DNA from: HKCCE3408 sp039191215
Lineage (GTDB): Bacteria > Pseudomonadota > Alphaproteobacteria > Rhodobacterales > Rhodobacteraceae
DNA length: 64,000 nucleotides
Reading direction: 5' to 3'
Assembly (NCBI GenBank): GCA_039191215.1
Contig: JBCCXT010000010.1
Location: forward strand, 21,998 to 85,997
Shown: in pieces, positions 7,417 through 15,326 of the stretch
Position numbering within the stretch: position 1 is the first letter of the stretch
Layout of the letters: every line of letters starts with the position of its first letter
Translations under genes and position numbers: made by a program
Notes under the pieces: generated by a model
What the model saw: only the letters and a program-made list of their open reading frames with translations
Told to the model about the DNA's origin: nothing
Database searches by the model: none

Positions 7417-8589
7417 ATGGTGTTGGACCTGTTTAAGAAACCCGAACCCGAACGGGTGGAGCGGAAGGCCTCGGCGACGGCGGGTGTCATGGCGATGGCC
7501 AGTTCAGGTCGTGTCGCCTGGAGCCCGCGGGACACCGTCTCGCTGACGAAAAATGGGTTTCAGGGCAATCCGGTGGGCTTTCGATGTGTGCGCCTGATCT
7601 CTGAGGCCGCCGCGGCTGTCCCGATCTTGTGCCAGGACGCAGAACGGCGCTACGAATACCACCCGCTCCTGATGCTTCTGGCCCGCCCCAATTCCGGCCA
7701 AACGCGGGCTGAAATGCTGGAGGCGCTTTATGCGCAGCTGATGCTTTCCGGCAACGCCTATCTGGAGGCCGTTCTGACCGAGGGCGCGGGCGGCAATCTG
7801 CCCCGCGAACTTCACGTCTTGCGGTCCGATCGTGTCAGTCTGATCCCCGGCGCAGACGGATGGGCAGAGGCTTATGACTACACCGTCGGCAACCGCAAGC
7901 ACCGCTTTGCGGCAGAGCTGATTTGCCATTTCCGCACCTTCCATCCCGGCGATGACCATTACGGCCTGGCGCCTATCCAGGCGGCGGCGACAGCGGTTGA
8001 TGTCCACAATGCTGCAAGCCGTTGGTCGAAGGCGCTTTTGGACAATGCGGCGCGGCCATCGGGCGCCATCATCTACAAAGGTGTCGATGGTTCGGGCGGA
8101 TTGAGCGAAGATCAATTCCTGCGCCTGCAGGCCGAGATGGAGAGCTACCATACCGGTGCGCGCAATGCCGGCCGTCCGATGCTGCTCGATGGCGGGCTCG
8201 ATTGGAAACCGATGGGCTTTTCGCCCTCGGATATGGAGTTTCAAAAGACCAAGGAGGCCGCAGCGCGCGAAATTGCGCTGGCCTTTGGCGTGCCGCCCAT
8301 GCTGCTGGGTATCCCCGGCGATGCGACCTATGCGAACTACGCCGAAGCCAACCGCGCGTTCTATCGCCTGACCGTGCTGCCGCTGGTCGGACGTGTCCTG
8401 GCAAGTCTCGCGCATTGGCTGACCGGGTTTTCCATCGACCCGGCTGAGTTGAAACCCGACCTTGACCAGGTGCCGGCCCTGTCGGCGGAACGCGATGCGC
8501 AATGGGCGCGGGTTTCTGAGGCGGAGTTCCTGAGCGCGGCCGAAAAGCGGGCGATGTTGGGCTTGCCGCCGATGCTGGATGAGGCATGA
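7417..8589 (+). CDS. GTA g3, HK97-type portal protein
   Basis: 390 residues with AAAGGAGG upstream of the ATG. Forms the dodecameric ring at the head vertex through which DNA enters. Recognisable portal features: the early 'GFRCVRLISEAAAAVPI' helix, 'PNSGQTRAEMLEALYAQLMLSGNAYLEAV', 'HYGLAPIQAAATAVD', and 'EIALAFGVPPMLLGIPGDATYANYAEA'-type wing and crown motifs (long form not quoted in full). It lies between terminase and the small g3.5 gene, which overlaps its stop by 4 bp. Length and order are as in RcGTA. Confidence 0.95.
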   Translation: MVLDLFKKPEPERVERKASATAGVMAMASSGRVAWSPRDTVSLTKNGFQGNPVGFRCVRLISEAAAAVPILCQDAERRYEYHPLLMLLARPNSGQTRAEMLEALYAQLMLSGNAYLEAVLTEGAGGNLPRELHVLRSDRVSLIPGADGWAEAYDYTVGNRKHRFAAELICHFRTFHPGDDHYGLAPIQAAATAVDVHNAASRWSKALLDNAARPSGAIIYKGVDGSGGLSEDQFLRLQAEMESYHTGARNAGRPMLLDGGLDWKPMGFSPSDMEFQKTKEAAAREIALAFGVPPMLLGIPGDATYANYAEANRAFYRLTVLPLVGRVLASLAHWLTGFSIDPAELKPDLDQVPALSAERDAQWARVSEAEFLSAAEKRAMLGLPPMLDEA

Positions 8590-8822
8590 ACGGACGGACC
8601 GGCGGGTCACGCTTTCTCTATGCGCCGTTTGAGGTCACCGAGGCGCGCATAGACGCCAATGAACGGGTTCTGGAGGAGCGCTGGAGCGCGCTTGCCCACC
8701 GGCTGCAAGGAATTGAATTTGCGCTTGAGCGTCTCGAGCGGCGGCTATGGCTGGCGCTTTTTGGCGTACTCAGCGTCGTGTTGGCACAAGGTGTAAGCGC
8801 GTTGCTTACGCAGGTTCCGTGA
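8586..8822 (+). CDS. GTA g3.5, small head-formation protein
   Basis: 78 residues, overlapping the portal stop by 4 bp (ATGA). Residues about 18-55 are a charged helix and residues about 55-75 (WLALFGVLSVVLAQGVSALL) form one hydrophobic helix. The same small gene sits between portal and protease in RcGTA-type clusters (g3.5). Its exact role is not settled; it may be a membrane-associated assembly factor. Identification is by position, size and helix-plus-anchor pattern. Confidence 0.75.
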   Translation: MNGRTGGSRFLYAPFEVTEARIDANERVLEERWSALAHRLQGIEFALERLERRLWLALFGVLSVVLAQGVSALLTQVP

Positions 8823-8833
8823 AGGAGGCCCTT

Positions 8834-9406
8834 ATGGATAGTCTAGACTACGGTCTGGAGACGAAATTTGCGCGTGCTGAGGGCGGTTTGTCGCTTTCCG
8901 ATGGCAGCGTAATCGAAGGCTATGCAAGCCTTTTTGGCGCCTCGGACCGGGGCGGCGACATTGTGTGTTCGGGGGCCTATGAGCGGTCGCTAAAGGCGAC
9001 ATTGGAGGCCGGGCGACAGGTAAAGATGCTTTGGCAGCACGACCCGGCGCAGCCCATCGGCGTGTGGGACGAAATCCGTGAAGATGGCAAAGGTCTTTGG
9101 GTCCGCGGGCGCATCCTGGATGCTGTGGCGCGCGGCCGCGAGGCGCGCGCGCTGATTGAGGCCGGCGCAATCGACGGTCTGTCGATCGGCTATCGCACGG
9201 TGCGGGCGACAAAGAACGCTGAGGGGCTTCGGCTGCTCAACGAGGTGGAACTTTGGGAAGTGTCGCTGGTGACATTCCCGATGCTGCCGCAGGCACGGCT
9301 GGACGCTTCCCGCAAAAGTGGCGGGATCACGGGCGACTTGCTGGGCGAATTGGCGACGGTGTTTGACGACGCCCGCCGCAACCTGGCGGCGCGCAAGCCC
9401 CGCTGA
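8834..9406 (+). CDS. GTA g4, prohead maturation protease (S78/HK97 gp4 family)
   Basis: Cleaves the capsid propeptide during head maturation. 190 residues from the ATG at 8834, preceded by GAAGGAGG; the longer frame runs back into g3.5. Family motifs are clear: VIEGYASLFG, then the catalytic His69 in KMLWQHDP and Ser117 in GLSIGYR, matching the His/Ser pair of HK97 protease, and the EVELWEVSLVTFPMLP block. It lies directly before the capsid gene, separated by a 107-bp gap that holds two hairpins. Confidence 0.95.
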   Translation: MDSLDYGLETKFARAEGGLSLSDGSVIEGYASLFGASDRGGDIVCSGAYERSLKATLEAGRQVKMLWQHDPAQPIGVWDEIREDGKGLWVRGRILDAVARGREARALIEAGAIDGLSIGYRTVRATKNAEGLRLLNEVELWEVSLVTFPMLPQARLDASRKSGGITGDLLGELATVFDDARRNLAARKPR

Positions 9407-9412
9407 TCCAAA

Positions 9413-9460
9413 GCGTTTCTGCTTGAAACGCCTCCATCGGAGCGCTTTTTGACGAAGCGC
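9413..9460 (+). promoter_or_regulatory. Tandem hairpins between g4 and the capsid gene
   Basis: First hairpin: GCGTTTC (9413-9419), loop TGCTT, GAAACGC (9425-9431), a perfect 7-bp stem. Second: GCGCTT (9442-9447) with AAGCGC (9455-9460). No clean T run follows, so an mRNA processing or stabilising role is more likely than termination. Confidence 0.6.
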
Positions 9461-9513
9461 ATTTTCTGAGCGCGCCGCGTCAGGCGCCTTCATAGCAACA
9501 TCAGGATCAAGTG

Positions 9514-10707
9514 ATGACCGAATCCGTATCCGGGGTCGGCGGCGGGACACATGCGCCCGACGGCCCGGTGGCTGAGGTGAAGACGGCCCTGCAGGGCTTC
9601 TTGCGCGAATTCAGCCATTTTCAATCCGAAACGACCGCACGTTTGCACAAACAGGAAGAGCGTATTGCCATGTTGAACACCAAAACCATGACCGCCCGCC
9701 CGGCGTTGTCGGCTGAGGCCGAAACCGGCGCACCACATAAAAAGGCGATGGAGAGCTATCTTCGTTCCGGCGACGACGATGGCCTGCGCGGGCTGGAGCT
9801 GGAGGGCAAATCGCTCAACACCGCGGTCAACGCAGAAGGTGGCTTTCTGGTCGATCCGCAAACATCCGCGGCGATCCAAAGTGTTCTGAGCTCCACCGCG
9901 TCGCTTCGTGCCGTGGCCAATGTCGTGCAGGTTGAAGCCACGTCCTATGACGTGCTTGTCGACCATTCTGACGTTGGCGCCGGTTGGGCGTCGGAGACGG
10001 GAAATCAGGCTGAGACCGATACGCCCCAGATCGAGCGCATCGCCATCGCGCTGCATGAACTTTCTGCACTGCCGAAAGCATCGCAGCGGCTTTTGGATGA
10101 TGCCGCATTTGATATCGAAGGCTGGCTGGCCGACCGCATCGCCGACAAATTTGCCCGCGCCGAGGCGCAGGCCTTTATCCTTGGCGACGGCACCGACAAA
10201 CCGACAGGGCTGCTTGATCACACTACGGTCGACAATGACACCTGGAGCTGGGGCAATCTGGGCTATGTGACATCCGGCGCCGACGGCGATTTTGCTGCGG
10301 CCAATCCGGCTGATGCCATCGTTGATCTGGTCTACGCGCTGGGCGCGCGTTACCGCGCGAACGCCACTTTTGTGATGAATTCCAAGACCGCAGGCGCGGT
10401 GCGGAAGATGAAAGATGTCGACGGTCGCTTCTTATGGTCTGACGGATTGGCCGCAGGTGAGCCGGCGCGGCTGATGGGCTATCCGGTCCTCATTGCCGCA
10501 GACATGCCCGATATCGGCTCGGACGCGATGGCGATTGCTTTTGGCGATTTCCGCGCCGGCTACACCATTGCAGAACGCCCAGACCTGCGCGTCCTGCGCG
10601 ATCCGTTTTCGGCCAAACCGCATGTGCTTTTCTATGCAACAAAGCGGGTCGGCGGTGATGTGTCGGACTTCGCGGCAATCAAGCTGATGAAATTCGGCAC
10701 GGCTTGA
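9514..10707 (+). CDS. GTA g5, major capsid protein (HK97 fold)
   Basis: 397 residues; I chose the ATG at 9514 after AGGA rather than the GTG one codon upstream. The N-terminal ~100 residues are charged and helical (scaffolding delta domain). The mature part begins near residue 99-102, before NTAVNAEGGFLVDPQ, matching the propeptide length reported for the RcGTA capsid. HK97 features follow: DHSDVGAGWASE, IALHELSALPKASQ, 'EAQAFILGDGTDKPTGLL', FVMNSKTAGAVRKMKD, 'GYPVLIAADMPDIGSDAMAI'. It is the most abundant particle protein and is flanked on both sides by stable RNA hairpins. Confidence 0.97.
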   Translation: MTESVSGVGGGTHAPDGPVAEVKTALQGFLREFSHFQSETTARLHKQEERIAMLNTKTMTARPALSAEAETGAPHKKAMESYLRSGDDDGLRGLELEGKSLNTAVNAEGGFLVDPQTSAAIQSVLSSTASLRAVANVVQVEATSYDVLVDHSDVGAGWASETGNQAETDTPQIERIAIALHELSALPKASQRLLDDAAFDIEGWLADRIADKFARAEAQAFILGDGTDKPTGLLDHTTVDNDTWSWGNLGYVTSGADGDFAAANPADAIVDLVYALGARYRANATFVMNSKTAGAVRKMKDVDGRFLWSDGLAAGEPARLMGYPVLIAADMPDIGSDAMAIAFGDFRAGYTIAERPDLRVLRDPFSAKPHVLFYATKRVGGDVSDFAAIKLMKFGTA

Positions 10708-10726
10708 AGCCCTGCCGCGACGTGAC

Positions 10727-10751
10727 CCCGGCCCCCTTCGGTGGGGCCGGG
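10727..10751 (+). promoter_or_regulatory. Very stable UUCG hairpin just after the capsid gene
   Basis: CCCGGCCCC (10727-10735) pairs perfectly with GGGGCCGGG (10743-10751), and the apex contains CTTCGG, the hyper-stable tetraloop type. It begins 20 bp after the capsid stop. No T run follows, so it could protect the capsid mRNA 3' end or partly block read-through. Confidence 0.65.
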
Positions 10752-10857
10752 CGGGCGCGTCCGACCGTAGGTTTCCAGCTGACAACCGACCGCATGAACG
10801 GCGCGGGCGGGCGCGCCCACTTGCCGTTTCCCCGACCAGAATGACGAAAGCTGACCC

Positions 10858-11445
10858 ATGATGAATTTGGCCGAATTGCAGCCGGTTGCGACAGCGGCAT
10901 TGCCGCTTGCGGAGCTGAAGGACCATTTGCGCCTGCCAGACGGGTTTCCCGATGATGGCAGTTTCGACGACCGTTTGGAACAAAGCCTGCGCGCCGGGTT
11001 GGCGCTGGCGGAGGCGCGCACCGGCAAGGCGCTGCTTATGCGCCAGTTTCAGTGGCAGGTTGAGGCCTGGGGCGGCGACCGCATCGCGCTGCCAGTAGCC
11101 CCTTTAGTCACGCTGAATTCCGTTGCTATCCGCGACTTCGATGGCTCAGCCAACACAATCGAGCTGACGCAGTTTGGTGTGATCTCCGATCTCCATCGCC
11201 CCGCCCTTGTCCCGCGGTCGGGCGCGTTTCCGACATTGGCAGGCGGTGCAGTGGCCGAGCTGATATTCACCGCGGGTTTTGGTGCGGACTGGACAGGCGT
11301 GCCGCCCGATCTGCGTGAGGCCGTGCTGATCATGGCGGTTGATTTCTTTGACGCGCCGCTTGGTCAGGCCCCAGGCATGACACCGTCGGTCAACGCTCTG
11401 CTGCAGCGCTACCGCGCCCTTTCCATCGGAAAGATCGGCGCATGA
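10858..11445 (+). CDS. GTA g6, head-tail connector (adaptor)
   Basis: 195 residues starting ATGATG; either ATG may be used. It has the gp6/DUF-like connector pattern: 'LPLAELKDHLRLPDGFPDDG', 'LEQSLRAGLALAEARTGKAL', and the late 'LREAVLIMAVDFFDAPLG' helix. In RcGTA this protein sits between the portal and the tail. A 150-bp gap separates it from the capsid gene; it contains the UUCG hairpin. The next gene overlaps by 4 bp. Confidence 0.88.
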   Translation: MMNLAELQPVATAALPLAELKDHLRLPDGFPDDGSFDDRLEQSLRAGLALAEARTGKALLMRQFQWQVEAWGGDRIALPVAPLVTLNSVAIRDFDGSANTIELTQFGVISDLHRPALVPRSGAFPTLAGGAVAELIFTAGFGADWTGVPPDLREAVLIMAVDFFDAPLGQAPGMTPSVNALLQRYRALSIGKIGA

Positions 11446-11768
11446 AACAGGTGCGTCTCAACCGGCGTTTAACGCTAGAGGACCCAAGCCCAAGCCCTGA
11501 CGGGGCAGGTGGATTTGTCCAAAACTGGGTGCCGCTGGGCAGGATTTGGGCGCAGGTCAATCCGACAAGTGCCCGTGAAGTTGGCGATCGATCGATCACG
11601 CGATACCGCATTTTCGTGCGGCGCGCGCCTGTTGGTGCGCCGGGCCGCCCACGACCCGACCAGCGCTTCCGCGATGGCGCCCGCGTCTATCACATAGAAG
11701 CGGTGACCGAGACACCCGCCGAGCCGCGCCTTTTGATGTGCTATGCCTACGAGGAGGTCGGCGGATGA
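11442..11768 (+). CDS. GTA g7, head closure / head-tail adaptor protein
   Basis: 108 residues, beginning with an ATGA overlap of the g6 stop. A small beta-rich head-closure fold is suggested by 'LNRRLTLEDPSPSPDGAGG', 'GRIWAQVNPTSARE', 'RYRIFVRRAPVGAP' and 'ARVYHIEAVTETPAEPRLL'. It closes the portal channel after packaging. The following gene again overlaps by 4 bp, so g6-g7-g8 are translationally coupled. Confidence 0.88.
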   Translation: MKQVRLNRRLTLEDPSPSPDGAGGFVQNWVPLGRIWAQVNPTSAREVGDRSITRYRIFVRRAPVGAPGRPRPDQRFRDGARVYHIEAVTETPAEPRLLMCYAYEEVGG

Positions 11769-12178
11769 GCTATGTCCTAAGCGGGGCGCTGCAAACGGCA
11801 GTGTATACCGCGCTGAGCGAAGACACGGTGCTTGAGGCGATGGTAAACGGGGCGATTTATGATGCCCTTCCTGCCGGTCAAGTCGACCAGCTTTATGTCA
11901 CGCTTGGGCCTGAGCGGGTGCGCGATCGCTCCGACAGCACGGCGCGCTCAGCGCTGCATGAATTCGCCATTACGGTGGTCAGCGACGAGGCTGGATTTCT
12001 GAGTGCCAAAGAAGTGGCAAAGCGCATCTCAGAACTGCTTGTCGGTGCCGATCTGTCCTTGAGCCGAGGCCGCCTTGTCCGGCTCGATTTTTACAAGGCC
12101 CACGCTAGAAAGCGCGCCAATAAGCGCGAGGTAGAGACCTGGTTCCGCGCCTTCGTTGAAGACGAAGCAACAGCCTAA
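11765..12178 (+). CDS. GTA g8, DUF3168 tail terminator
   Basis: 137 residues from the ATG at 11765 (4-bp overlap with g7); the frame upstream is a g7 shadow. It carries the DUF3168 pattern: 'LQTAVYTALSEDTVLEAMVNG', 'VTLGPERVRDRSDSTA' and a C-terminal beta region ending 'REVETWFRAFVED'. Tail-terminator proteins cap the tail tube before it joins the head. A hairpin separates it from the tail-tube gene. Confidence 0.88.
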   Translation: MSYVLSGALQTAVYTALSEDTVLEAMVNGAIYDALPAGQVDQLYVTLGPERVRDRSDSTARSALHEFAITVVSDEAGFLSAKEVAKRISELLVGADLSLSRGRLVRLDFYKAHARKRANKREVETWFRAFVEDEATA

Positions 12179-12179
12179 C

Positions 12180-12196
12180 AACGCTATGCAAGCGTT
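12180..12196 (+). promoter_or_regulatory. Hairpin upstream of the tail-tube gene
   Basis: AACGCT (12180-12185), loop ATGCA, AGCGTT (12191-12196), directly after the g8 stop and 20 bp before g9. There is no T run. Confidence 0.45.
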
Positions 12197-12216
12197 TGGA
12201 ATGATTGGAGATCAAC

Positions 12217-12630
12217 ATGACGGCCCAAAACGGCAAAGACCTTCTGGTGAAAGTTGACCTGGATGGTCAAGGCGTGTTCCAGACGCTGGCTGGTCTGCGC
12301 GCCTCTCGTTTGAGTTTCAATGCCGAAACAGTCGATGTCACGTCGCTGGAAAGCCAAGGCGGCTGGCGTGAATTGCTGGCGGGCGCCGGCATGAAGTCGG
12401 CGGCGATTTCTGGCTCTGGCATCTTTCGCGATGCAGCAACTGATGAACGCGCCCGCCAAATCTTTTTCGACAGTGAGATCCCGGATTTCCAGGTCATCAT
12501 TCCCGATTTCGGCACCGTCGAAGGCAAGTTTCAGATCACTGGCATCGAATATGCCGGCAACCACGACGGCGAGGCGACTTATGAGATCTCACTGGCTTCA
12601 GCCGGCGCCCTTAGCTTTGTTGCCAACTGA
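12217..12630 (+). CDS. GTA g9, major tail tube protein
   Basis: 137 residues from the ATG at 12217 (TTGGAG upstream). Matches the phage/GTA major tail protein family: 'GKDLLVKVDLDGQGVFQTLAGL', VDVTSLES, 'GWRELLAGAGMKSAAISGSG', FQITGIEYAGNHDGEATYEISLAS-type ending (quoted in part). It polymerises to form the tail tube. Its spacing from g8, unlike the overlapping neighbours, gives it its own ribosome site. Confidence 0.92.
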   Translation: MTAQNGKDLLVKVDLDGQGVFQTLAGLRASRLSFNAETVDVTSLESQGGWRELLAGAGMKSAAISGSGIFRDAATDERARQIFFDSEIPDFQVIIPDFGTVEGKFQITGIEYAGNHDGEATYEISLASAGALSFVAN

Positions 12631-12944
12631 TGGCCAACCCGCATGCCGGTGAAGTCAGCCTTGTCATCGATGGCGAACGCCATGTCGCCCGGCTGACCTT
12701 AGGTGCGTTGGCCGAGCTTGAGGCCCGACTTGGCGCCGAAAGCCTGACAAGCCTGGTGGCGCGGTTTGAAAGCGATGATCTACGCGCGCGCGATGTGCTG
12801 GAGCTGATCGCCGCCGGTCTGCGCGGCGGTGGCTGGCCAGGCGATCTGCGCGATCTATTGACCGCTGACATCGAGGGCGGTCAGTTGGCCGCAGCGCGTG
12901 CGGCGGCAGAGCTGTTGGTTTTAGCATTCCGGAGCCCGGCATGA
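12630..12944 (+). CDS. GTA g10, tail assembly chaperone (GTA-gp10 family)
   Basis: 104 residues; the ATG overlaps the g9 stop by one base. Typical of the GTA-gp10 family: a short beta region (EVSLVIDGERHVARLTLGAL) then helices (AELEARLGAESL, DVLELIAAGLRGGGWPGDLRDLL). By analogy with phages it would help the tape measure and tube protein assemble. It overlaps g10.1 by 4 bp, and g10.1 lies in the -1 frame relative to it. Confidence 0.88.
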   Translation: MANPHAGEVSLVIDGERHVARLTLGALAELEARLGAESLTSLVARFESDDLRARDVLELIAAGLRGGGWPGDLRDLLTADIEGGQLAAARAAAELLVLAFRSPA

Positions 12945-13141
12945 GCGGCTTTGATTGGCCGTCGCTTATGCGCGCAGGCATCGGTGATCTGGGGCTGAAG
13001 CCGCACGAATTTTGGAACCTCACGCCTGCTGAGTTTCTGCTGATCACCGGCATATCTGCCGGCCCGGCGCCAATGGGTCGGGCGGGCCTGACTGATCTGC
13101 TGAAGCGTTTTCCCGATACCCCGATGGGAGATGACACATGA
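12941..13141 (+). CDS. GTA g10.1, small tail assembly chaperone (rcc01693-like)
   Basis: 66 residues with an ATGA overlap on g10 and a 4-bp overlap with the tape measure gene downstream. The motif 'LKPHEFWNLTPAEFLLITG' is diagnostic of this short phage tail chaperone family. It is too small to hold more than a few helices. Its place between g10 and the tape measure corresponds to the second chaperone of siphophages. Confidence 0.85.
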   Translation: MSGFDWPSLMRAGIGDLGLKPHEFWNLTPAEFLLITGISAGPAPMGRAGLTDLLKRFPDTPMGDDT

Positions 13142-13803
13142 CCGAGATCGAAGATGACGTCGACGCGCTGGATTTGCAGCTCCAGCAGCTCGAAGAGAGC
13201 ATGTCTGGCGTGGCCTCGATGGCCTCAACGTTCCAAACCGAGCTTCGCGGCATGCAAGACAGCATGCTTTACACCAACCGCGAAGTCTCCTCGATGAGCC
13301 GATCGATCGGCAGTGGGTTGCGACAGGCCTTTGACGGGTTGGTCTTCGATGGCATGCGCCTTTCAGATGCGCTGCGCACAGTTGCGACTAGCATGGTCGA
13401 CGCGGCCTACAATGCCGCGGTGCGGCCGGTCCAAAATGCACTTGGCGGTGCAATCTCTAACGGGATCAACGGCCTATTCAGCGGCATGTCACTGTTTGAG
13501 CAAGGCGGCGCGTTCTCTGGCGGCCGTGTCACACCTTTTGCCCGCGGCGGTGTCGTGACCGGCCCGACCTCATTTCCAATGCGCGGCGGCATGGGCCTGA
13601 TGGGCGAAGCCGGGCCCGAAGCGATCATGCCGTTGACGCGTGGCGCGGATGGGCGGCTTGGCGTTGCCAGCAGTGGGGGCGGGCGTCCGATCAACATCAC
13701 CATGAATGTCACCAGCCCAGACGCCGAGGGGTTTCGCCGATCCCAGACGCAGATCGCCGCGCAGCTAAGCCGCGCCATGGCGCGCGGCCAACGCAACCGA
13801 TAG
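13138..13803 (+). CDS. GTA g11, tape measure protein
   Basis: 221 residues. The N-terminal half is a coiled coil (residues about 1-60, DDVDALDLQLQQLEES), then 'RQAFDGLVFDGMRLSDALRT', glycine-rich hydrophobic stretches, and 'MGLMGEAGPEAIMPLTRGADG' as in tape measure C-termini. It sets tail length; the short length fits the short flexible tail of RcGTA particles. It overlaps g10.1 by 4 bp. Confidence 0.9.
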   Translation: MTEIEDDVDALDLQLQQLEESMSGVASMASTFQTELRGMQDSMLYTNREVSSMSRSIGSGLRQAFDGLVFDGMRLSDALRTVATSMVDAAYNAAVRPVQNALGGAISNGINGLFSGMSLFEQGGAFSGGRVTPFARGGVVTGPTSFPMRGGMGLMGEAGPEAIMPLTRGADGRLGVASSGGGRPINITMNVTSPDAEGFRRSQTQIAAQLSRAMARGQRNR

Positions 13804-13815
13804 GGGGGTAAGGCA

Positions 13816-14448
13816 TTGGCTTTCCACGAAATTCGATTTCCCGCCACGCTCAGCTTTGGTTCGGTCGGCGGGCCCTCGCGCCGCACAGAAGTGGTGACGC
13901 TGGCGAACGGGTTTGAGGAGCGCAACACACCTTGGGCCCATTCCAGGCGGCGCTACGATGCCGGCGTTGGCATGCGCAGCCTAGACGACGTTGAGATCTT
14001 AATCGCGTTTTTTGAGGCCCGCCGCGGCCAGCTTTACGGTTTCCGCTGGAAAGATTGGTCCGATTACAAAAGCTGCCCGCCATCCAAGGAAGTGGCTTTT
14101 CGGGATCAGGTGATCGGCGAAGGGGACGGCGCCAAGACCGATTTTCCCTTGTTCAAATCATACATTTCTGGGGCAAACCGGTATGATCGGCCAATCCTGA
14201 AACCTGTGGCGGGGACCGTGCGCGCGGGGATCGCCGGGGATGAGCTGAAGGACGCTGTGCACTATTCGGTTGATGTCGAGCGTGGCATCATCACGTTCAA
14301 TTCACCGCCCGAAACCGGTCAGCCGGTCACGGCGGGCTACGAATTCGACGTGCCGGTGCGTTTCGATACCGACGAGATCCAAATCTCGGTCGCCAGCTTT
14401 CAGGCGGGTGATGTCCCGAACGTGCCGGTTGTGGAGGTTCGGATATGA
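13816..14448 (+). CDS. GTA g12, distal tail protein (DUF2460/TIGR02217)
   Basis: 210 residues. The start is a TTG at 13816 preceded by a strong GGGGGG-TAAGG site; the sequence beginning AFHEIRFPATLSFGS matches the family N-terminus, so TTG is the likely start. Further family motifs: 'FEARRGQLYGFRWKDWSDYK', VIGEGDGAKTDFPLFK, 'VDVERGIITFNSPPETG', VRFDTDEIQISV. It forms the ring joining tube to baseplate. It overlaps g13 by 4 bp. Confidence 0.92.
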   Translation: MAFHEIRFPATLSFGSVGGPSRRTEVVTLANGFEERNTPWAHSRRRYDAGVGMRSLDDVEILIAFFEARRGQLYGFRWKDWSDYKSCPPSKEVAFRDQVIGEGDGAKTDFPLFKSYISGANRYDRPILKPVAGTVRAGIAGDELKDAVHYSVDVERGIITFNSPPETGQPVTAGYEFDVPVRFDTDEIQISVASFQAGDVPNVPVVEVRI

Positions 14449-15326
14449 GCGACGGGGACCTCTCTGTCCACCTCTCGGGCGGCACAAGCGAAGTTGCGCG
14501 CTGTTGGAAACTGACGCGCAGCGATGGCGAAGTTTATGGTTTCACAGATCACGATGTGGATATCTTTTTCGACGATGTGGCGTTCAAAGCCAATTCGGGT
14601 CTGACCGCCGCAGCGCTTAGCCACACGACAGGCCTGTCTGTGGATAACTCCGAAGCGCTTGGGGCGCTGTCTGATGTGAGCCTAAGCGAGGAGGACATCG
14701 CCGCTGGCCGTTTCGACGGCGCGATGATTGAGGCCTGGCACGTATGTTGGTCAGAGCCTTCGGTGCGGTCGCTGGTGTTTCGCGGGTCACAGGGCGAGAT
14801 CAGTTGGACTGGCCACGCATTCTCGGCCGAACTTCGCGGATTGGCCGAAGCGCTCAATCAGCCGACGGGTCGGGTCTATCACCGGTCCTGCCCATGCCCA
14901 TTTGGCGGCTCTACATGCGGGCTTGATTTGACCCAACCAGCGTATCGGGCCGAAACCGTGGTCGCGTTGGTCGAAGATGCACGCCTGTTCCGCTTCAAGG
15001 GGCTTGAAAGCTATCAACCGCGTTGGTTCGAAAAAGGCACGTTGACCGTGCTGACGGGACCCGGCGAGGGGCTTATGGGCGTGATCAAAAATGATCGCAA
15101 TGAAGGTGATCTTCGGCTCGTAGAACTTTGGTCGCCGCTTGGCCTCGATATTGCCGAAGGAGCGGGGATCGCGCTGACGGCTGGCTGCGACAGAACGATG
15201 CAATCCTGCCGGCTGAAGTTTGATAACTTGGTGAATTTTCGCGGGTTTCCAGACATTCCGGGCGACGATTGGCTGGTTTCCCATCCTGCGCGAGCCTGGG
15301 TGCTGAACGGGGGCAGTCGGCGATGA
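14445..15326 (+). CDS. GTA g13, baseplate hub protein (DUF2163), probable Fe-S protein
   Basis: 293 residues. DUF2163 architecture: an N-terminal domain with 'RCWKLTRSDGEVYGFTDHD', a central region, and a C-terminal domain. Five cysteines stand out: Cys149, Cys151 and Cys158 (CPCPFGGSTC) and Cys248 and Cys255 (CDRTMQSC). Related tail-tip proteins bind an iron-sulfur cluster through such residues, and an Fe-S hub was reported for RcGTA. It overlaps g12 and g14 by 4 bp each. Confidence 0.92.
   Translation: MSDGDLSVHLSGGTSEVARCWKLTRSDGEVYGFTDHDVDIFFDDVAFKANSGLTAAALSHTTGLSVDNSEALGALSDVSLSEEDIAAGRFDGAMIEAWHVCWSEPSVRSLVFRGSQGEISWTGHAFSAELRGLAEALNQPTGRVYHRSCPCPFGGSTCGLDLTQPAYRAETVVALVEDARLFRFKGLESYQPRWFEKGTLTVLTGPGEGLMGVIKNDRNEGDLRLVELWSPLGLDIAEGAGIALTAGCDRTMQSCRLKFDNLVNFRGFPDIPGDDWLVSHPARAWVLNGGSRR

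Noticed and set aside
7504..8610. 368-codon frame antisense to the GTA portal gene
   Set aside because: Shadow of the portal; GC-rich third positions keep the antisense frame open.
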